The position numbers and the translations under genes are program-made. From NCBI GenBank assembly GCA_937125285.1, contig CAKZLH010000183.1, forward strand, positions 1 through 51,128: a stretch of DNA of 51,128 nt, given 5' to 3'. Below the pieces are notes generated by a model. That model was not told the DNA's origin. It worked only from the letters and a program-made list of their open reading frames with translations, and made no database searches. The stretch is from an uncultured Balneolaceae bacterium (lineage in GTDB: Bacteria > Bacteroidota > Rhodothermia > Balneolales > Balneolaceae). Numbering within the stretch: position 1 is the first letter of the stretch; every line of letters starts with the position of its first letter. Positions 1-9,234 of this stretch are shown piece by piece.

Positions 1-129
1 TACGTCTAGCATTTCCAAAAAGGACATATGCTCATTAACCGTATCTAGCGTTCGGTCTTCGAAATATCCTTTGGCAGTAGGTCCACTTTGGCGCCAGTAT
101 CTCAGATGAATAGTCATATTTGTACTCAT
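1..129 (-). CDS. sdhB: Succinate dehydrogenase/fumarate reductase iron-sulfur subunit (N-terminal 43 residues only)
   Basis: This is the start of the iron-sulfur subunit that carries electrons from the flavoprotein to the membrane cytochrome b in complex II. Only the first 43 codons are present; the rest lies beyond the left edge. The N-terminus reads MSTNMTIHLRYWRQ, followed by a stretch around GYFEDRTLDTV that matches the beginning of the plant-type ferredoxin domain in B-type (Bacteroidota/Firmicutes-like) SdhB. No iron-sulfur cysteines are inside the window. The ATG is preceded by AGAGGA, a fair ribosome binding site. It begins 11 bases after the sdhA stop and is the last gene seen of an sdhC-sdhA-sdhB operon. 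The family call rests mainly on this operon context. Confidence 0.85.
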   Translation of the reverse strand, partial: MSTNMTIHLRYWRQSGPTAKGYFEDRTLDTVNEHMSFLEMLDV

Positions 130-140
130 AAATGGTCCTC

Positions 141-2066
141 TTATTTGTAACTACGTTGCTTTAGTTCAACAAATTCAAAATTTAAATCTTCTTTGTGTAG
201 GGCTTCTTCTAGGACCCCATTTCGATCTTTAAATTCCCATGCCGAGACATAGGCATAGTCTTGGTCATTACGGATAGCTTCACCTTCTTCGGTTTGAAAC
301 TCCTCTCTTAGGTGACAACCACAAGACTCATTACGATCTAGAGCATCCATGGCCATGAGTTCGGCTAATTCAAAGAAATCTGCTACCCGGCCTGCAAATT
401 CCAAATACTTATTGTAATTGGCTTTTTCACCCGGTACATACACATTGGTCCAGAACTCTTCTCGAAGACTCCGGATATCTTCGATGGCTTGCTCTAGTCC
501 TTCTTTGGTTCGGGAAATACCAATCTTATCCCACACAATTCTCCCAAGTGTTCGGTGGAAATCGATGATGGTACGTTTACCCTTAATATTCAGGAGTCGA
601 TCGATGCTTTCTTGGGCTTCTTTAGCGGCCTGTTCAAAAGCATCATGATCCGTGCCATAACGTGTTCCGGGTTTGATATCTGCTAAATAGTTACCGATGG
701 TACTAGGAAGTACGAAATAACCATCGGACAATCCTTGCATCAATGCACTGGCACCTAACCTATTGGCCCCATGATCAGAGAAATTAGCTTCGCCGGTAGC
801 AAATAGCCCTGGTACTGTGGTCATAAGATTGTAATCAACCCAAAGCCCACCCATGGTATAGTGCACGGCTGGGAATATTCTCATTGGCTGCTTGTAGGGG
901 TTTTCACCTGCTATATTTTCATACATATCGAAGAGGTTTCCATACTTAGCCGATATCACATCCTCTCCATCTCGGGCAATGGCATCACGGAAATCGAGAT
1001 ATACCGCCAAACCGGTTTCTCCTACACCCAAACCTTGGTCGCAAACTATTTTCGCATTTCGTGAGGCTACGTCTCTGGGTACGAGGTTCCCAAAACTTGG
1101 GTATTTTTCTTCGAGGTAATAGAAACGCTCCTCCTCCGGAATATCATTAGGATGGCGATCATCTCCCTTCTTTCTAGGTACCCACACTCGTCCATCATTA
1201 CGTAAACTCTCACTCATAAGTGTGAGCTTCGATTGATAATCTCCAGATACGGGGATACAGGTTGGATGCACCTGAACAAAACTTGGATTGGCAAAAAGCG
1301 CCCCTTTTTTATGAGCTCTCCAAGCCGCGGTTACGTTAGAATTTTTAGCATTAGTAGAAAGATAAAACACATTGCCATACCCACCGGTTGCTAATACGAC
1401 AGCGTCCGCCTCATGTCTACAAATTTCACCGGTAACTAGATCCCGAGTGATAATACCTCGAGCTTGCCCATCAATAATTACCACCTCTAACATTTCATGA
1501 CGAGGGAAATATTCGATTCCACCCTCCTCAACCTGACGCATCATGGCTTGGTAAGCTCCTAGAAGTAATTGCTGACCTGTTTGCCCTCGAGCATAAAAGG
1601 TTCGACTTACTTGAGCTCCACCAAAAGAGCGGTTCGCCAATAAACCAGAATATTCACGAGCAAAGGGCACTCCCTGAGCAACGGCTTGATCAATAATGTT
1701 GTTCGAAACTTCAGCCAAACGATACACATTGGCTTCGCGAGACCGGTAATCCCCTCCTTTAATGGTGTCGTAGAACAAACGCCATACGCTATCACCGTCA
1801 TTAGGATAATTTTTTGCAGCATTAATGCCTCCTTGAGCCGCTATTGAATGCGCGCGCCGCGCCGAATCTTGGATACAAAAGCTCTTCACTTTATACCCCA
1901 TTTCCGCCAAACTTGCCGCTGCCGCTCCACCTGCAAGACCGGTACCTACAATAATGACCTCATACTTACGGCGGTTACTTGGTGCCACCAATTTCATTTC
2001 TTTCTTATGCCGGCTCCACTTTTGTTCTAATGGGCCTTCAGGAATTTTTGCATCTAAAGTAAACAT
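141..2066 (-). CDS. sdhA: Succinate dehydrogenase flavoprotein subunit
   Basis: This is the catalytic flavoprotein of complex II, which oxidises succinate to fumarate (or the reverse) on the cytoplasmic face of the membrane. At 641 residues it has the length of the long B-type SdhA proteins. The FAD dinucleotide-binding motif [18 protein letters not shown] lies at about residues 41-58. [10 protein letters not shown] follows, in which His73 is the expected covalent FAD attachment residue. Substrate-site and capping-domain motifs such as HPTCIP and the C-terminal FAD motif [20 protein letters not shown] are intact. AAGGAG lies 7 bases before the ATG. The gene sits 15 bases downstream of sdhC and 11 bases before sdhB, so the three are surely cotranscribed. 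No truncation or missing residue was seen. Confidence 0.97.
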   Translation of the reverse strand: MFTLDAKIPEGPLEQKWSRHKKEMKLVAPSNRRKYEVIIVGTGLAGGAAAASLAEMGYKVKSFCIQDSARRAHSIAAQGGINAAKNYPNDGDSVWRLFYDTIKGGDYRSREANVYRLAEVSNNIIDQAVAQGVPFAREYSGLLANRSFGGAQVSRTFYARGQTGQQLLLGAYQAMMRQVEEGGIEYFPRHEMLEVVIIDGQARGIITRDLVTGEICRHEADAVVLATGGYGNVFYLSTNAKNSNVTAAWRAHKKGALFANPSFVQVHPTCIPVSGDYQSKLTLMSESLRNDGRVWVPRKKGDDRHPNDIPEEERFYYLEEKYPSFGNLVPRDVASRNAKIVCDQGLGVGETGLAVYLDFRDAIARDGEDVISAKYGNLFDMYENIAGENPYKQPMRIFPAVHYTMGGLWVDYNLMTTVPGLFATGEANFSDHGANRLGASALMQGLSDGYFVLPSTIGNYLADIKPGTRYGTDHDAFEQAAKEAQESIDRLLNIKGKRTIIDFHRTLGRIVWDKIGISRTKEGLEQAIEDIRSLREEFWTNVYVPGEKANYNKYLEFAGRVADFFELAELMAMDALDRNESCGCHLREEFQTEEGEAIRNDQDYAYVSAWEFKDRNGVLEEALHKEDLNFEFVELKQRSYK

Positions 2067-2081
2067 TCGAAATCTCCTTGA

Positions 2082-2783
2082 TTAATAAGCAATTAGTGAA
2101 CCGGTTCCATTGGTAAGGAAGATATAAATGGGTATGAAAAGGAAACCCAACATCAATATCATGGCGAACACATACCCACCCAACTTGAAGGCTTGTGTAT
2201 TGTTCTTATTGGTAATTCCAAGTGAGGTAAACGCACTCCAAGCACCATGAGATAAATGAAGAAGAATGAGAGTTAGTACCACTACATAACCAAGTGCTAT
2301 ATACCAGGTGGTGAATGAATCGATAACCAATTGTCGCAAGTCTCTAATGGTTTCTCCATCGGCGGTGGTAATCATTTCGGTTTCCCCAAACTTGAAAGAC
2401 CAAATATGAATCACCAAAAATAGCAGAATGGTGATACCTGAAAATATCATACTTCGAGAGGCCAAATTTTGACGGCTTGCACCACCTCGAGTTTTATACA
2501 CTTCATAGGAGCTACCACGTGATTTACGTCGCCCCAACCAAATGGAAACACCTAAATAGGAATGATACAGTACAAAAAACAACAACCCGGCCTCAGCGAT
2601 GTATAGTAGTGGACCTAGACTTTCTAATTGCTTTGTGTAGAGGTTGAACGCATCAGCAGATGCAAAAATGGCATAATTACCCGCTAAATGAACCACTAAA
2701 AATAGCATGAGGCCAATGCCGGTCAACGCCGTCATTATTTTTCTGCCTACTTGCGACTGTAACGCCTTGATGATCGTTGGCAT
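2082..2783 (-). CDS. sdhC: Succinate dehydrogenase cytochrome b558 subunit
   Basis: This is the single membrane anchor of a B-type complex II, which binds two haems b and passes electrons to or from menaquinone. The 233 residues contain five hydrophobic segments, at roughly 18-38, 58-82, 111-131, 158-180 and 202-224. Histidines 32, 74, 126, 176 and 179 lie in or beside these segments and are the candidate haem ligands expected for the b558 family. There is no separate sdhD, consistent with the one-subunit anchor of Bacteroidota and Bacillus-type enzymes. It is the first gene of the operon. The roughly 190 bases upstream, shared with the divergent gene at 2975, must hold the promoter; an AGGAG there is too far from the ATG to serve as its ribosome binding site. 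Confidence 0.95.
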   Translation of the reverse strand: MPTIIKALQSQVGRKIMTALTGIGLMLFLVVHLAGNYAIFASADAFNLYTKQLESLGPLLYIAEAGLLFFVLYHSYLGVSIWLGRRKSRGSSYEVYKTRGGASRQNLASRSMIFSGITILLFLVIHIWSFKFGETEMITTADGETIRDLRQLVIDSFTTWYIALGYVVVLTLILLHLSHGAWSAFTSLGITNKNNTQAFKLGGYVFAMILMLGFLFIPIYIFLTNGTGSLIAY

Positions 2784-2974
2784 GATGATAGATTTTATAA
2801 TGCAGTTGATAACTCCTGAGTAACGTCTGCTTCAACAGTACATACTCTTTATTTCCTTAGTGGGAATATAGTAAATTGTATTTTTTAAAGTTGTTTAGAT
2901 TCCGTCCATATTTGTAGTTATTTACAATTTACCAGAACTCATGAATTCAATCGTAGCTAAATCCCTCGTCATTC

Positions 2975-3613
2975 GTGTTCATCCCTAAGCAAAGCCATCC
3001 ATTTAGTTACAAAATTAAATCCTCAGAGTTCATCTGTTACTTATTCGAACTACAAACTCAAGATCAGGCATCCGAACTGCTTCAATCCGTAAAAAAAGAA
3101 CATCATACGGCCAATCATCACTGCTGGGCTTGGCGTTGGGTCGCCTTTTCAGAAGATATCATGAATATTCGGGAACATCAGAGCGATGATGGTGAACCCA
3201 GGGGCACGGCAGGTTTCCCTATCCTTCATCGCCTGCAACATCATGATTTGGTCAATACGCTAGCGGTGGTAGTGCGCTATTTTGGAGGAACTAAGTTGGG
3301 GAAAAGTGGACTCATTGAATCCTATTCAGAGGCCACCCAATCGGCCATTGTAAACTCCCAATTGACTCGGTTTGAAGCTGGCTATGAGCTTCATATTCGT
3401 AACTCTTATGAACTAGAAAACTTGGTTAAACAGTGGCTTCATCATCAAAAAGCTCCTCTGTTAAGCAGCGAGTATAGCATGCATGTTGAACGTAAAATCT
3501 TCGTGCCATTAGAAGACAAAGCAGCCATTGAAGACAGCCTCAAGGATTGGGCTCACACTGAAATCGAATGCAATTGGTCGGAGCTCAAATTGTTAGCCTC
3601 TCTTACCAGCTAG
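2975..3613 (+). CDS. YigZ/IMPACT family (UPF0029) protein
   Basis: This is a member of the YigZ/IMPACT family, whose bacterial role is poorly defined; links to translation or ribosome-associated regulation come from the eukaryotic IMPACT proteins. The hallmark segment DDGEPRGTAGFPIL followed by LAVVVRYFGGTKLGKSGLI is complete in the first half, and the 212-residue length and the C-terminal UPF0029-like ferredoxin fold are normal for the family. The start is GTG: an in-frame stop at 2954 lies just upstream and there is no ATG between them. The last 11 bases overlap the convergent LolA-like gene. It stands alone on its strand before the next plus-strand gene, so nothing in the context refines its function. 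Confidence 0.93.
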   Translation: MFIPKQSHPFSYKIKSSEFICYLFELQTQDQASELLQSVKKEHHTANHHCWAWRWVAFSEDIMNIREHQSDDGEPRGTAGFPILHRLQHHDLVNTLAVVVRYFGGTKLGKSGLIESYSEATQSAIVNSQLTRFEAGYELHIRNSYELENLVKQWLHHQKAPLLSSEYSMHVERKIFVPLEDKAAIEDSLKDWAHTEIECNWSELKLLASLTS

Positions 3614-4352
3614 CATCCAAAAAAGTGTCCGGATTGAAAATAGTCGAATCCATGGCTGTGGGTACCTGAATATTAAAATACTCTTCGTACAACATGCGTT
3701 GTCCATTCATGTTAAAGACAACCTCCGGTGCAATCCAACCACCCTTTATGGGTTCGTAGCGATTGAATTGGACTTCTTGAACCGTTCCCGCTCTTCCTGG
3801 CTTGATACTTCTTACAAACAACAGTCGGTCCTGCTCAATCCAAAACTGAGGTGCTTCCTCCGATGGAGCATCCACGCCGATTACCCAAACGGCCTTACCT
3901 TGCCACTCATCTTCGTACATTTTGCTCATATCATAGCCCACCGTTTCCAACTGTTCAAGGGTTTTTTCAGGATGCTGCTTATAAACATCAAAACCCAATA
4001 CCAAAAGATCGTGTATACGAGGCAACTCCTGAATTTTTTCTCCGTTGGCAAACCCATACTGTATGCCATCTCGAAATAAAATGCCATTCCCAGAATTCTT
4101 TTCATCAAAGTGAATGGCCAACGCACCTGGCGCCTGCAGAGCTTCAAACCACCATTGGGTCCGTTCTACTTCTCCATTGGCATCGTAAAAGGTGGTTTTT
4201 TGGTCGAAGGTTACATAGGAATACCAGGTATCCTGATACCTTTCCACCATTTGCTCCAGCAAAGATAAAGGAGTGGGCTCGGAACGTGTCTCGAGGTTTT
4301 CAGGTTCAGCAGATACCTGTAAAAACAACAGGAAAAGTATAACGAAGTTCAT
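3603..4352 (-). CDS. LolA-like outer-membrane lipoprotein carrier family protein
   Basis: This is an exported protein with the look of the LolA/LolB-like fold: a long run of antiparallel strands after a signal peptide. LolA proteins chaperone lipoproteins across the periplasm; whether this one does so is an inference. I chose the ATG at 4352 because the protein then begins MNFVILFLLFLQVSAEP, a clear signal peptide with cleavage after SA. A GTG at 4400 would add 16 residues in front of it and is less likely. The features seen are an early VTFDQKTTFYD strand pair, a central GNGILFRDG, and a late FNRYEPIKGGWIAPE, as in outer-membrane lipoprotein-sorting proteins. It overlaps the YigZ-like gene by 11 bases tail to tail and is monocistronic. 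Confidence 0.7.
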   Translation of the reverse strand: MNFVILFLLFLQVSAEPENLETRSEPTPLSLLEQMVERYQDTWYSYVTFDQKTTFYDANGEVERTQWWFEALQAPGALAIHFDEKNSGNGILFRDGIQYGFANGEKIQELPRIHDLLVLGFDVYKQHPEKTLEQLETVGYDMSKMYEDEWQGKAVWVIGVDAPSEEAPQFWIEQDRLLFVRSIKPGRAGTVQEVQFNRYEPIKGGWIAPEVVFNMNGQRMLYEEYFNIQVPTAMDSTIFNPDTFLDASW

Positions 4353-4467
4353 AAAGCAGTCGTGAAATAAGGTTTGAATCAACAGAATTAAACTTAGCAC
4401 TTATTCCCCATTGTTAACACTTCTTATTTTTTAGTACTATACCAACCATTCATCCAGAAGATCTATT

Positions 4468-5013
4468 ATGAAAATTTATACCAAACAAGGCGACGGTGGA
4501 CAAACCGCATTATTCGGTGGAGATCGCGTATCCAAGCATAGCATCCGAATCGAAACCTACGGAACAGTGGATGAACTAAACTCCATCTTAGGGGTAGCGA
4601 TCGCACATGATCACCATGCATTTACTGGCGAGGTAGTCAACGAAGTGCAGCATCAGCTTTTTATATTAGGTGCCGATTTAGCCACCCCCTTTCATTCAAA
4701 TGCTCGAATCGACCGTATCTCGGAAGACGAAGTGCACTATCTGGAAGAAAAAATAGATTTTATGGAGGAGCATTTACCCCCACTGAAAAATTTCATATTA
4801 CCCAGTGGTAGCATAGCCGGTTCTACCTTTCATCATGCTCGTACAGTATGTAGAAGAGCCGAGCGTCTTGCGGTGGTTTGCAGTAATCAAGAAAAAATTA
4901 ATGAAAAGGTTCTTAGCTACCTCAACAGACTCAGCGATTTTCTATTTGTTTTGGCTAGATACGAGAACCATCAAAGTGGTTGTCTAGAAAATCCATGGAT
5001 TCCAAAAAAGTAA
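4468..5013 (+). CDS. PduO-type ATP:cob(I)alamin adenosyltransferase
   Basis: This cytoplasmic enzyme transfers the adenosyl group of ATP to cob(I)alamin to make coenzyme B12. The 181-residue length and all family blocks are present: the N-terminal ATP-binding TKQGDGGQTALFGG (residues 5-18), RIETYGTVDELNSILG (about 27-42), and the C-terminal SGSIAGSTFHHARTVCRRAER, whose Arg/Glu residues close the active site. No cobalamin riboswitch could be recognised in the 67 bases upstream of the ATG. No other B12 gene lies in the window, so it probably serves salvage for B12-dependent enzymes encoded elsewhere. Its end overlaps the next gene by 19 bases, suggesting translational coupling. Confidence 0.95.
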   Translation: MKIYTKQGDGGQTALFGGDRVSKHSIRIETYGTVDELNSILGVAIAHDHHAFTGEVVNEVQHQLFILGADLATPFHSNARIDRISEDEVHYLEEKIDFMEEHLPPLKNFILPSGSIAGSTFHHARTVCRRAERLAVVCSNQEKINEKVLSYLNRLSDFLFVLARYENHQSGCLENPWIPKK

Positions 5014-6923
5014 ACAACAAGAAAGGTAAAAACGCCAAAAGCATCGAACGCAGTAAACAACGTGTTCGCCTGTTCTATGCGATCACGATTTCGGTGCCCT
5101 TTCTGTTTTTTATTCTGCTTGAACTTGGCTTACGAGCAGGCAATTATATGGGGAACTTAGAATTGTTTTCCGACCCGGGCATTGAAAATGAGGCGTATTT
5201 ATTGCCCAATCCCAATTTTGCTGCTCGCTATTTTTTTTACACCAAGACCGTACCCAGTCCGTCCATAGACGTTTTCAAACAGAAAAAGAGCTCCAATAGC
5301 TTCCGAGTGTTTGCCATGGGCGGATCCTCCGCCGCAGGCTATCCCTACGGGTTTAATGGGACCTTTTCACGAGTAACCAAAGACATATTACAGGATTATA
5401 TGCCGGATCGTGAGGTTGAGATTGTCAATGTGGGCATTAGCGCGATTAGCAGCTATACCCTTTATGATCAGGTGGAAGAAATCCTAGCACACCAGCCAGA
5501 TGCCATTATGATTTACGCCGGCCACAACGAATTCTATGGCGCACTTGGTGTGGGTTCAAATGAAAACTTGGGGGGCTTTCCTTGGTTTGTTCGAGGATAC
5601 CTGAAACTTCAACAGTACAAAACCTTTTTACTACTCAGAAACGCCTTGGTATCGGCCGGTAAATGGGTTTCGGGCATGGTATCTGATGAGCAGGTTGACC
5701 CAACCGCCACTTTAATGGAACGCATTATCAATTCTAGGTCCATTCCGTTAGACGGACCGAAGCATCAGCTAGCCATGCATCAGTTCGAAAGCAATATGGA
5801 GGCGATTCTAGAGCTATTTGAATCGGCAGGAGTACCTGTTTGGATCGGTAGTTTAGCGAGTAACTATAAAGATCAGCCTCCATTCGTAGATGTAGAAGAT
5901 GCTTCACTACCCCCTGCCACCCAGGTGTATGAAGAGGCCCAAAGACTCTACAGAGAAGGTGATATGTCACAAGCTCAGCAACAATTCGCCTACGCCAAAG
6001 ACCTAGATGGATTAAAATTTAGAGCCCCTGAATCCATTAATACCCTCATTCAAAATTTAAGCAATACCTATCCACACGTTCGCTATGTACCCGTCTATGA
6101 GCAATTCACCCAGGAAAGCCCCAATGGCATTATTGGTAATGAGCTCATGCTCGAGCATTTGCATCCCAACACTCGAGGCTATTTTCTCATTGGTCGCGCC
6201 TTTGCTCAATCTATGATATTGGATGCTGAATTGGGTATCGAACATACAGAAGATGTGCTGGATCTAAACACATTTCAACCCTATGAAAATCAAATGTACA
6301 TTAGCGAATTCGATCATCGTATCGCCTATCATCGTGTACGTACATTGAAGCAGGGTTTCCCTTTCGTACTAGGAAAGAAGCCTACTCCCTATCAAAATAC
6401 CTATCGCCCCATCAATGTGGCCGATTCACTTGCGTTTCTCGCCGTTCATTCCAGAATGAATTGGGACGAAGGAAAAGTAGAACTAGGCAGTTACTACGAA
6501 TCCACAAATGAGCCTGAAAAAGCATTTTTAGAATATATGGGCCTGGTTCGAAATCAACCGTGGAACGATTCGCCCTATATTTTTGCCGCTCGAATACGCT
6601 TGAATGAAAACAATTTTGAGGCGGCAGAACCCCTATTAGAACAAGCCTATTCTATTGAGCCAACCGATGCCTATGCCACCAAAATGCTGGGGGCCATCAT
6701 GGTTCAGAAAGGCAATCTAGAACGTGGCATCCAACTCCTGGAAGAGTCCCGGGCCATCACTTCCAATGATCCCCAAATGCTCTATAATCTCTCAGGTGCC
6801 TACGGTTTAAATAAAGAGTATGCGAAAGCTATGGAAATAGCTAAGGAAGTTGTTGCAATAAACCCTAATTTTCCAGGGATTCAGCAATGGATAGCTCAAC
6901 TTTCACGTGCGCTAAATCAATAG
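4995..6923 (+). CDS. Membrane-anchored SGNH/GDSL hydrolase with TPR repeats
   Basis: This 642-residue protein has a basic N-terminal tail (about 20 residues, nine lysines or arginines), one membrane segment at about 28-48, then an SGNH hydrolase domain facing the periplasm. Block I is GGSSAAGYPYG (109-119) with nucleophile Ser111, block III is GHNEFYG (176-182), and block V is EHLHPN with His390. A TPR-like helical hairpin (about 308-340) is inserted in the hydrolase domain and several TPRs fill residues 480-640. SGNH enzymes are esterases or O-acyltransferases; the substrate is unknown, and a glycan acetyl group is a guess. The ATG at 4995 is preferred over an upstream TTG (4980). The gene overlaps the adenosyltransferase by 19 bases. 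Related SGNH-TPR genes are, as I recall, often found near carbamoyltransferase/SxtJ genes, which lie 3.3 kb away here. Confidence 0.85.
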   Translation: MDSKKVNNKKGKNAKSIERSKQRVRLFYAITISVPFLFFILLELGLRAGNYMGNLELFSDPGIENEAYLLPNPNFAARYFFYTKTVPSPSIDVFKQKKSSNSFRVFAMGGSSAAGYPYGFNGTFSRVTKDILQDYMPDREVEIVNVGISAISSYTLYDQVEEILAHQPDAIMIYAGHNEFYGALGVGSNENLGGFPWFVRGYLKLQQYKTFLLLRNALVSAGKWVSGMVSDEQVDPTATLMERIINSRSIPLDGPKHQLAMHQFESNMEAILELFESAGVPVWIGSLASNYKDQPPFVDVEDASLPPATQVYEEAQRLYREGDMSQAQQQFAYAKDLDGLKFRAPESINTLIQNLSNTYPHVRYVPVYEQFTQESPNGIIGNELMLEHLHPNTRGYFLIGRAFAQSMILDAELGIEHTEDVLDLNTFQPYENQMYISEFDHRIAYHRVRTLKQGFPFVLGKKPTPYQNTYRPINVADSLAFLAVHSRMNWDEGKVELGSYYESTNEPEKAFLEYMGLVRNQPWNDSPYIFAARIRLNENNFEAAEPLLEQAYSIEPTDAYATKMLGAIMVQKGNLERGIQLLEESRAITSNDPQMLYNLSGAYGLNKEYAKAMEIAKEVVAINPNFPGIQQWIAQLSRALNQ

Positions 6924-6942
6924 CACAAAAAATTTATATGGT

Positions 6943-9219
6943 ATGGCTTTAATGATCTCTGTCTCGGGTATCCGAGGTATTTTTGGAACAGATTTAACAC
7001 CTGAGAATCTCGCTCGCTTCACCGCAGCTTATGGCAGCTGGCTCAAAGGTGGCAAAGTAGTGGTGGGCCGAGATTCTAGAATCTCCGGGAAAGTTTGTGA
7101 AGACATTGTGGTTTCCACTCTAAAGAGTGTAGGTTGCACGGTTATTAGAGTGGGCATTGTGCCAACACCAACCGTGGCCATGGGGGTGCTCAAGCATCAA
7201 GCAGATGGAGGTATTATCATTTCAGCCAGCCATAATCCGGGTGAATGGAATGCTTTAAAACTCCTGAACTCGAAAAGTGAGTTTCTAGACGCCGAGCAAG
7301 GGAAAGAAGTAATTACTCTGTCTGAAACAGGTGATTTTTCGTATGTAGATGCCTTTCACCTGGGAGAAGAGATGGAAGATTACGAGCTTTTGGAGCATCA
7401 TATCGATGCCATTCTGGAGCTACCTTACATCGATGCCAATCTCATTGCTAAACAGGGCTATAAAGTAGCGGTAGATGCGGTTAATGGAGCGGGTTCTTAT
7501 TCGGTTCCGAGGCTTTTGGAGCGATTGGGAGTTGAGGTAGCCGCCATTCACTGCACTCCCAATGGCCACTTCCCGCACAACCCGGAACCCTTACCAGAAC
7601 ATCTCGGTGAAATTTGCGAACTCGTACGCAAAGAAAACGCTCATTTGGGCGTAGTTACCGACCCAGATGCCGACCGTTTGGCCTTAGTAGATGATCTTGG
7701 GCGATTATTTGGCGAAGAATATACGCAGGCCACAGCTTTCGATTTTATTCTTTCCAAAAATCCAGGGCCATCGGCGACTAATTTATCCTCCTCCAGAATT
7801 TGTGATGTAGTTGCCGAGCAATACGGTCAAGTTTGTCATCGATCGGCGGTAGGAGAGATTAACGTCGTGAAAAAAATGCAAGAAGTGGGCGCGGTTATTG
7901 GTGGCGAAGGAAATGGAGGCGTTATTCTACCCGAACTTCATTATGGCAGAGATGCGCTAGCCGGCATTGCCCTTACCCTACAATTGCTTGCCGAACGCGG
8001 ACTCAGTGCATCCGAGTATCGGGATCAATGGCCAACCTTTCACATGAGTAAAAACAAAATACAGCTCACCGATCTGGGAGCATCAGCTCCCGAAGTGCTA
8101 AGCATGGTAGAAAGTCATTATTCCAGCTTATCTCCAGATACTACCGATGGCGTGAAAGTGAATTTTGATGAGGGCTGGGTACATCTTCGCCCATCAAATA
8201 CCGAACCTATCGTGCGTATTTATGCCGAAGGCCCGTCCAACGACGCGGCCAATGCCTTCGCTAAACGCATTAAAGATCAGATTGCTGCCCAATTCGGGGT
8301 GTTCTTAATGCTCATCCTGTGGCTATTGGTACCCTTTTTCACCCCATTCACGGCCCAAAGTCAGTTACAGGCACAAACCACTGAAAACGTATCTACCCAT
8401 TCCATCGAGTCATCGTCTGCTGAAGGTTCGTCCGATTGGGTCTATACCGAGCAGGATGTAGCTCTATTCCATGAAATCATGGCTACATATGCACCCTATA
8501 AAGACGAGCCGATGGCTGATTTAATACCTAAAATTGGTCGTTTTTTCGAAGGACAACCTTACGTGGCATTCGCTTTAGAAACCACCGATGAGGAACAGCT
8601 CATCATCAACCTCAGAGAATTGGACTGCACCACCTATGCCGAGCATTTGTTGGCTTTGTCCCGTACGCTTAAATCCGAAACACAAAACTTCGAAGCCTTT
8701 GCCCAAAATCTTGAAGCGATACGCTATAGAGATGGACAGCGAGGCAGCTACCCTTCTCGTCTGCATTATTTTAGCGAGTGGATTTATAATAATGCTCAAT
8801 TGGGTCTGGTAGAAACACCGGCCGATCAATTTGGCAGCCCCTATCCAAACGAGCTCAGTTTCATGTCGGAACACCCATCTGCCTACAAACATTTGGCACA
8901 GAATCCATCGTATGTACAGCAGATTCAGGGCCTTGAAGCTGAACTTTCGCAAAACCAATACTCTTTCATTCCAAAATCGGACTATCTTCGTTTAGAATCC
9001 CAATTGCGATCGGGCGATATTGTAGGATTTACTACCGACATCAAAGGCCTCGACGTTTCCCATGTGGGTATCGTAGTGGATATCGATGGTGTTTTTCATC
9101 TCATGCATGCGTCACAATCCAACCAAAAAGTAGAAGTATCCGATGAACCACTTGCCTACTTTTTACGCCCAGAATCCAAACATACCGGCATCATGATTGC
9201 TCGTCCGGTCAATTTATAA
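6943..9219 (+). CDS. glmM: Phosphoglucosamine mutase fused in frame to DUF1460 amidase-like protein
   Basis: Residues 1-453 are a complete alpha-D-phosphohexomutase of the archaeal/Bacteroidota phosphoglucosamine mutase type, making glucosamine-1-phosphate for peptidoglycan and LPS. The phosphoserine loop SASHNPG has Ser96, the metal loop DPDADR spans 240-245, the sugar loop GEGNGG is at 321-326, and the phosphate loop RPSNTEP at 416-422. Without any stop the frame continues into a hydrophobic segment like a signal peptide (from Met456) and a DUF1460 domain. A cytoplasmic mutase fused through a signal peptide to an exported enzyme makes no topological sense. At 8306-8310 the bases TAATG would form an overlapping stop and start if one base were missing upstream, and a G-run sits at 8296-8299. 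I think two genes were joined by a one-base change, real or from sequencing. Confidence 0.85.
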   Translation: MALMISVSGIRGIFGTDLTPENLARFTAAYGSWLKGGKVVVGRDSRISGKVCEDIVVSTLKSVGCTVIRVGIVPTPTVAMGVLKHQADGGIIISASHNPGEWNALKLLNSKSEFLDAEQGKEVITLSETGDFSYVDAFHLGEEMEDYELLEHHIDAILELPYIDANLIAKQGYKVAVDAVNGAGSYSVPRLLERLGVEVAAIHCTPNGHFPHNPEPLPEHLGEICELVRKENAHLGVVTDPDADRLALVDDLGRLFGEEYTQATAFDFILSKNPGPSATNLSSSRICDVVAEQYGQVCHRSAVGEINVVKKMQEVGAVIGGEGNGGVILPELHYGRDALAGIALTLQLLAERGLSASEYRDQWPTFHMSKNKIQLTDLGASAPEVLSMVESHYSSLSPDTTDGVKVNFDEGWVHLRPSNTEPIVRIYAEGPSNDAANAFAKRIKDQIAAQFGVFLMLILWLLVPFFTPFTAQSQLQAQTTENVSTHSIESSSAEGSSDWVYTEQDVALFHEIMATYAPYKDEPMADLIPKIGRFFEGQPYVAFALETTDEEQLIINLRELDCTTYAEHLLALSRTLKSETQNFEAFAQNLEAIRYRDGQRGSYPSRLHYFSEWIYNNAQLGLVETPADQFGSPYPNELSFMSEHPSAYKHLAQNPSYVQQIQGLEAELSQNQYSFIPKSDYLRLESQLRSGDIVGFTTDIKGLDVSHVGIVVDIDGVFHLMHASQSNQKVEVSDEPLAYFLRPESKHTGIMIARPVNL
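8308..9219 (+). CDS. DUF1460 N-acetylmuramoyl-L-alanine amidase-like protein (probable separate product)
   Basis: This is the second half of the fused reading frame, read from its own ATG. It gives 303 residues beginning MLILWLLVPFFTPFTAQS, a convincing signal peptide. The mature part has the DUF1460 pattern: RELDCTTYAEHLLAL holds the likely catalytic Cys (residue 107 here) and DVSHVGIVVD the likely catalytic His (residue 252). In structurally studied members the family has an NlpC/P60-like fold and is associated with peptidoglycan fragment cleavage, so a periplasmic murein-recycling role is likely but not shown. GGGGTG nine bases upstream could act as a weak ribosome binding site. If initiation occurs here, both proteins could be made even from the fused frame. 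A murein amidase next to GlmM fits cell-wall metabolism. Confidence 0.7.
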   Translation: MLILWLLVPFFTPFTAQSQLQAQTTENVSTHSIESSSAEGSSDWVYTEQDVALFHEIMATYAPYKDEPMADLIPKIGRFFEGQPYVAFALETTDEEQLIINLRELDCTTYAEHLLALSRTLKSETQNFEAFAQNLEAIRYRDGQRGSYPSRLHYFSEWIYNNAQLGLVETPADQFGSPYPNELSFMSEHPSAYKHLAQNPSYVQQIQGLEAELSQNQYSFIPKSDYLRLESQLRSGDIVGFTTDIKGLDVSHVGIVVDIDGVFHLMHASQSNQKVEVSDEPLAYFLRPESKHTGIMIARPVNL

Positions 9220-9234
9220 GAAATAGAGGCCAGA

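Noticed and set aside
2927-2945. TTGTA...TACAA inverted repeat between sdhC and the YigZ-like gene
   Set aside because: Only five paired bases around a 6-base AT-rich centre; too weak to separate from chance in this AT-rich gap.
4401-4467. Cobalamin riboswitch before the adenosyltransferase
   Set aside because: The leader is only 67 bases and contains no recognisable B12 box or long-range pairing.
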